Assembly: GCF_000379485.1 (NCBI RefSeq)
Contig: NZ_KB902312.1
Location: 124,277 to 188,276 of the forward strand
DNA from: Wenxinia marina DSM 24838
GTDB lineage: Bacteria; Pseudomonadota; Alphaproteobacteria; Rhodobacterales; Rhodobacteraceae
Length of the DNA: 64,000 bases
Direction: 5' to 3'
Part shown: one piece after another, positions 62,895-64,000 of the stretch
How the letters are laid out: each line of letters begins with the position of its first letter
Numbering within the stretch: position 1 is the first letter of the stretch
The notes under the pieces: generated by a model
What the model was told of the DNA's origin: nothing
The model's database searches: none
The model's input: only the letters and a program-made list of their open reading frames with translations
Program-made: the position numbers and the translations under genes

Positions 62895-63260
62895 AGGTTC
62901 CCGTCCCGGGCCCGACCCGGGACCTCGACCTTGCGGGCATGTCGTTCCAGGCCCCGGCTCGAGGCCGGGGCGGGTCTTGCGAGAATGCGAGCCGCGTCCC
63001 GGGCCTGACCCGGGACCTCGATCGTTGGGAAGTGTCGTTCGAGGCCCCGGCTCAGGGCCGGGGCGGGTCTTGCGAGAATGCGGGCCGCGTCCCGGGCCTG
63101 ACCCGGGACCTCGGCCGTCCGGGCGCGCCGCGCGGGGCCCCGGCTCAGGGCCGGGGCGGGTCTTGCGAGAATGCGGGCCGCGTCCCGGGCCTGACCCGGG
63201 ACCTCGACCGTCCGGGCGCGCCGCCCGAGGCCCCGGCTCAGGGCCGGGGCGGGGAGGTCC
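62895..63260. repeat. Tandem array of palindromic units, 92-93-bp period
   Basis: Three full units and flanks. Each carries GTCCCGGGCCTGACCCGGGA and GGCCCCGGCTCAGGGCCGGG palindromes separated by a conserved GCGGGTCTTGCGAGAATGCG, which starts at 62971, 63063 and 63156 (spacings 92 and 93). The same palindromes occur singly at 48604, 51820, 55195, 55324, 55530, 57320 and 57371. It fills the 388-base gap 62880-63267 inside the 2-oxoglutarate dehydrogenase cluster. Confidence 0.9.
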
Positions 63261-63267
63261 TGGCCCC

Positions 63268-63510
63268 TCACGCCGTCCTCAGGAAGTCGGCCCGCAGCGC
63301 CGCGCCGAAGCCGGACTGCTTGGCCACCCAGGCGTCGGCCTTGCTCCGGTCGTTCACCTCGAACAGCGCCACCACGGCGTCCGGCGTGTCCACGTCGCGC
63401 CACATCTGCAGCAGCGTCAGGCCGGCGTGCATCCGGTCCTCGGCGTCGCCGTCGAAGCGCGGTTTCCACTCGTCCCACGAGACGGTGTCGAAGCGGCAGA
63501 TCATCTGCAT
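63268..63510 (-). CDS. Small conserved-looking protein of unknown function
   Basis: 80 residues, MQMICRFDTVSWDEWKPRFD then RMHAGLTLLQMWRDVDTP and VVALFEVNDRSKADAWVAKQ: alternating strands and helices of the kind seen in dimeric alpha-beta barrel (ABM-like) proteins. No signal or membrane segment. GGGAGACG lies before the ATG. It sits between odhB and the MAPEG gene on the same strand, so probably belongs to the cluster. I do not recognise a named family. Confidence 0.7.
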   Translation of the reverse strand: MQMICRFDTVSWDEWKPRFDGDAEDRMHAGLTLLQMWRDVDTPDAVVALFEVNDRSKADAWVAKQSGFGAALRADFLRTA

Positions 63511-63556
63511 GGGTCGTCTCCCGACTGGGTCGCCGTCCGGGTCGGTCCGGGCGGGC

Positions 63557-63576
63557 GGTGGGGTTCCCCCACCCTA
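63557..63576. repeat. GTGGGTTTCACCC element, variant arm
   Basis: GTGGGGTTCCCCCACCCTAC, a changed copy of the arm found at 16487, 50002 and 52055. It lies in the 147-base gap after odhB. Confidence 0.6.
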
Positions 63577-63657
63577 CAGGCGACCTGCGCCCGGCGGACG
63601 GATTTTCAAGCCGTCCGCCGGAGGCAAGACCCGCAGGATGGGCTTTCGCCCCGTCGT

Positions 63658-64000
63658 TCAGAGGTCCATCAGCAACCGCCGCGGATCCTCCAGCGCCTCC
63701 TTCACGCGGACGAGGAACGTCACCGCCCCCTTGCCGTCCACGATCCGGTGGTCATAGCTGAGGGCGAGGTACATCATCGGGCGGATGACGATCTCGCCGT
63801 TCACGACCATCGGCCGCTCCTGGATCTTGTGCATGCCGAGGATGCCGGACTGCGGCGGGTTCAGGATCGGCGAGGACATGAGCGAGCCGTAGACGCCGCC
63901 GTTCGAGATGGTGAAGGTGCCGCCCTGCATGTCGGCCATCGACAGCTTGCCGTCGCGGGCCTTCACGCCCAGCTCGGCGATCGTCTTCTCGATCTCGGCG
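63658..64000 (-). CDS. odhB: Dihydrolipoyllysine succinyltransferase (E2 of 2-oxoglutarate dehydrogenase), C-terminal part
   Basis: The gene runs off the right edge; only the last 114 residues are visible. They hold [20 protein letters not shown] and the catalytic [20 protein letters not shown] (His-Asp of the E2 acyltransferase), ending DPRRLLMDL as in SucB/OdhB. It transfers succinyl groups to CoA in the TCA cycle. With the small ORF, MAPEG and lpdA genes downstream it forms the sucAB-lpd type cluster. Confidence 0.93.
   Translation of the reverse strand, partial: AEIEKTIAELGVKARDGKLSMADMQGGTFTISNGGVYGSLMSSPILNPPQSGILGMHKIQERPMVVNGEIVIRPMMYLALSYDHRIVDGKGAVTFLVRVKEALEDPRRLLMDL

Noticed and set aside
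62895-63260. CRISPR-like appearance of regularly spaced repeats
   Set aside because: Both the repeats and the intervening sequences are conserved between units, the repeats are palindromic and also occur singly elsewhere, and no cas genes are present.

Overview
The window is a GC-rich (about 70% by eye) bacterial chromosome segment that looks like Rhodobacteraceae or a close alphaproteobacterial relative. The grounds are inference from content: an FrcA/RbsA/XylG-type sugar transporter set, a leuA leader that appears leaderless, an odhB - small ORF - MAPEG - lpdA gene order, an FeS-type photolyase behind two SDR genes, and GGGATATTTATGG-type intergenic repeats. I see no rRNA, tRNA, CRISPR array, transposase or phage gene. 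Most genes have GGGAGG-type ribosome binding sites.

Layout. (1) 1-8.6 kb: the end of an MFS transporter, then a divergent sugar-uptake locus. The minus arm carries a single-domain ATPase, a permease and a LacI regulator. The plus arm carries two binding proteins in tandem, a double ATPase and a second permease. (2) 8.7-11.8 kb: a convergent pair, a di-heme peroxidase/MauG-like protein and an FG-GAP/UnbV protein. (3) 12-15.3 kb: xylFHG. (4) 15.3-22.6 kb: an arabinoside module with a MalK-like ATPase on the plus strand and, on the minus strand, an ArsR-type regulator with a large C-terminal domain, a GH51 arabinofuranosidase, a binding protein and two permeases. (5) 22.7-30.2 kb: lytic transglycosylase, capsule-export KpsE/KpsT-like pair, nhaA, a UDG-family protein, an SseB-family protein and a hydroxyacid dehydrogenase. 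(6) 30.2-35.8 kb: the elongasome operon mreB-mreC-mreD-mrdA-rodA. (7) 35.8-40.8 kb: a MetOD1-like protein with a histidine kinase, an acyltransferase, and leuA preceded by a Leu-rich leader peptide with alternative hairpins. (8) 40.8-48.4 kb: two SDRs and a photolyase, an exported 18-repeat MORN protein, NAD synthetase, a cupin and a 2OG oxygenase. (9) 48.7-58.4 kb: pfkB, a minimal metallopeptidase, gltX, a GGCT-like protein, a LolD/YbbP-like ABC export pair, a GDSL esterase, a DUF4329-like lipoprotein and a cold-shock protein. (10) 58.7-64 kb: a small membrane protein, a histidine phosphatase, a class III CoA transferase and the 2-oxoglutarate dehydrogenase cluster (lpdA, MAPEG, small ORF, 3' part of odhB).

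How it fits together. The first 22 kb are specialised for plant-type sugars: two unassigned sugars, xylose, and arabinosides cleaved inside the cell. All four binding-protein genes are followed by a strong GC stem-loop before the next gene of the operon, probably to keep binding-protein mRNA in excess. Candidate operators are a LacI-type palindrome before xylF and another before pfkB, and a GGCGATA-TC-TATCGCC palindrome before the MalK-like ATPase with related half-sites in the arabinoside operon.

Intergenic DNA is rich in repeats: palindromic GTGGGTTTCACCC elements, GGGATATTT elements, a roughly 160-bp element in two copies, CCCGGGCCTGACCCGGG palindromes (in tandem at 62.9-63.26 kb), and a 205-bp tandem duplication that has copied the tail of an ABC ATPase gene. 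I found no clearly new defence or mobile system. The points most worth a second look are the ArsR-fusion arabinoside regulon, the leaderless leuA attenuator, the binding-protein stem-loop rule, the MetOD1-kinase pair and the repeat families.
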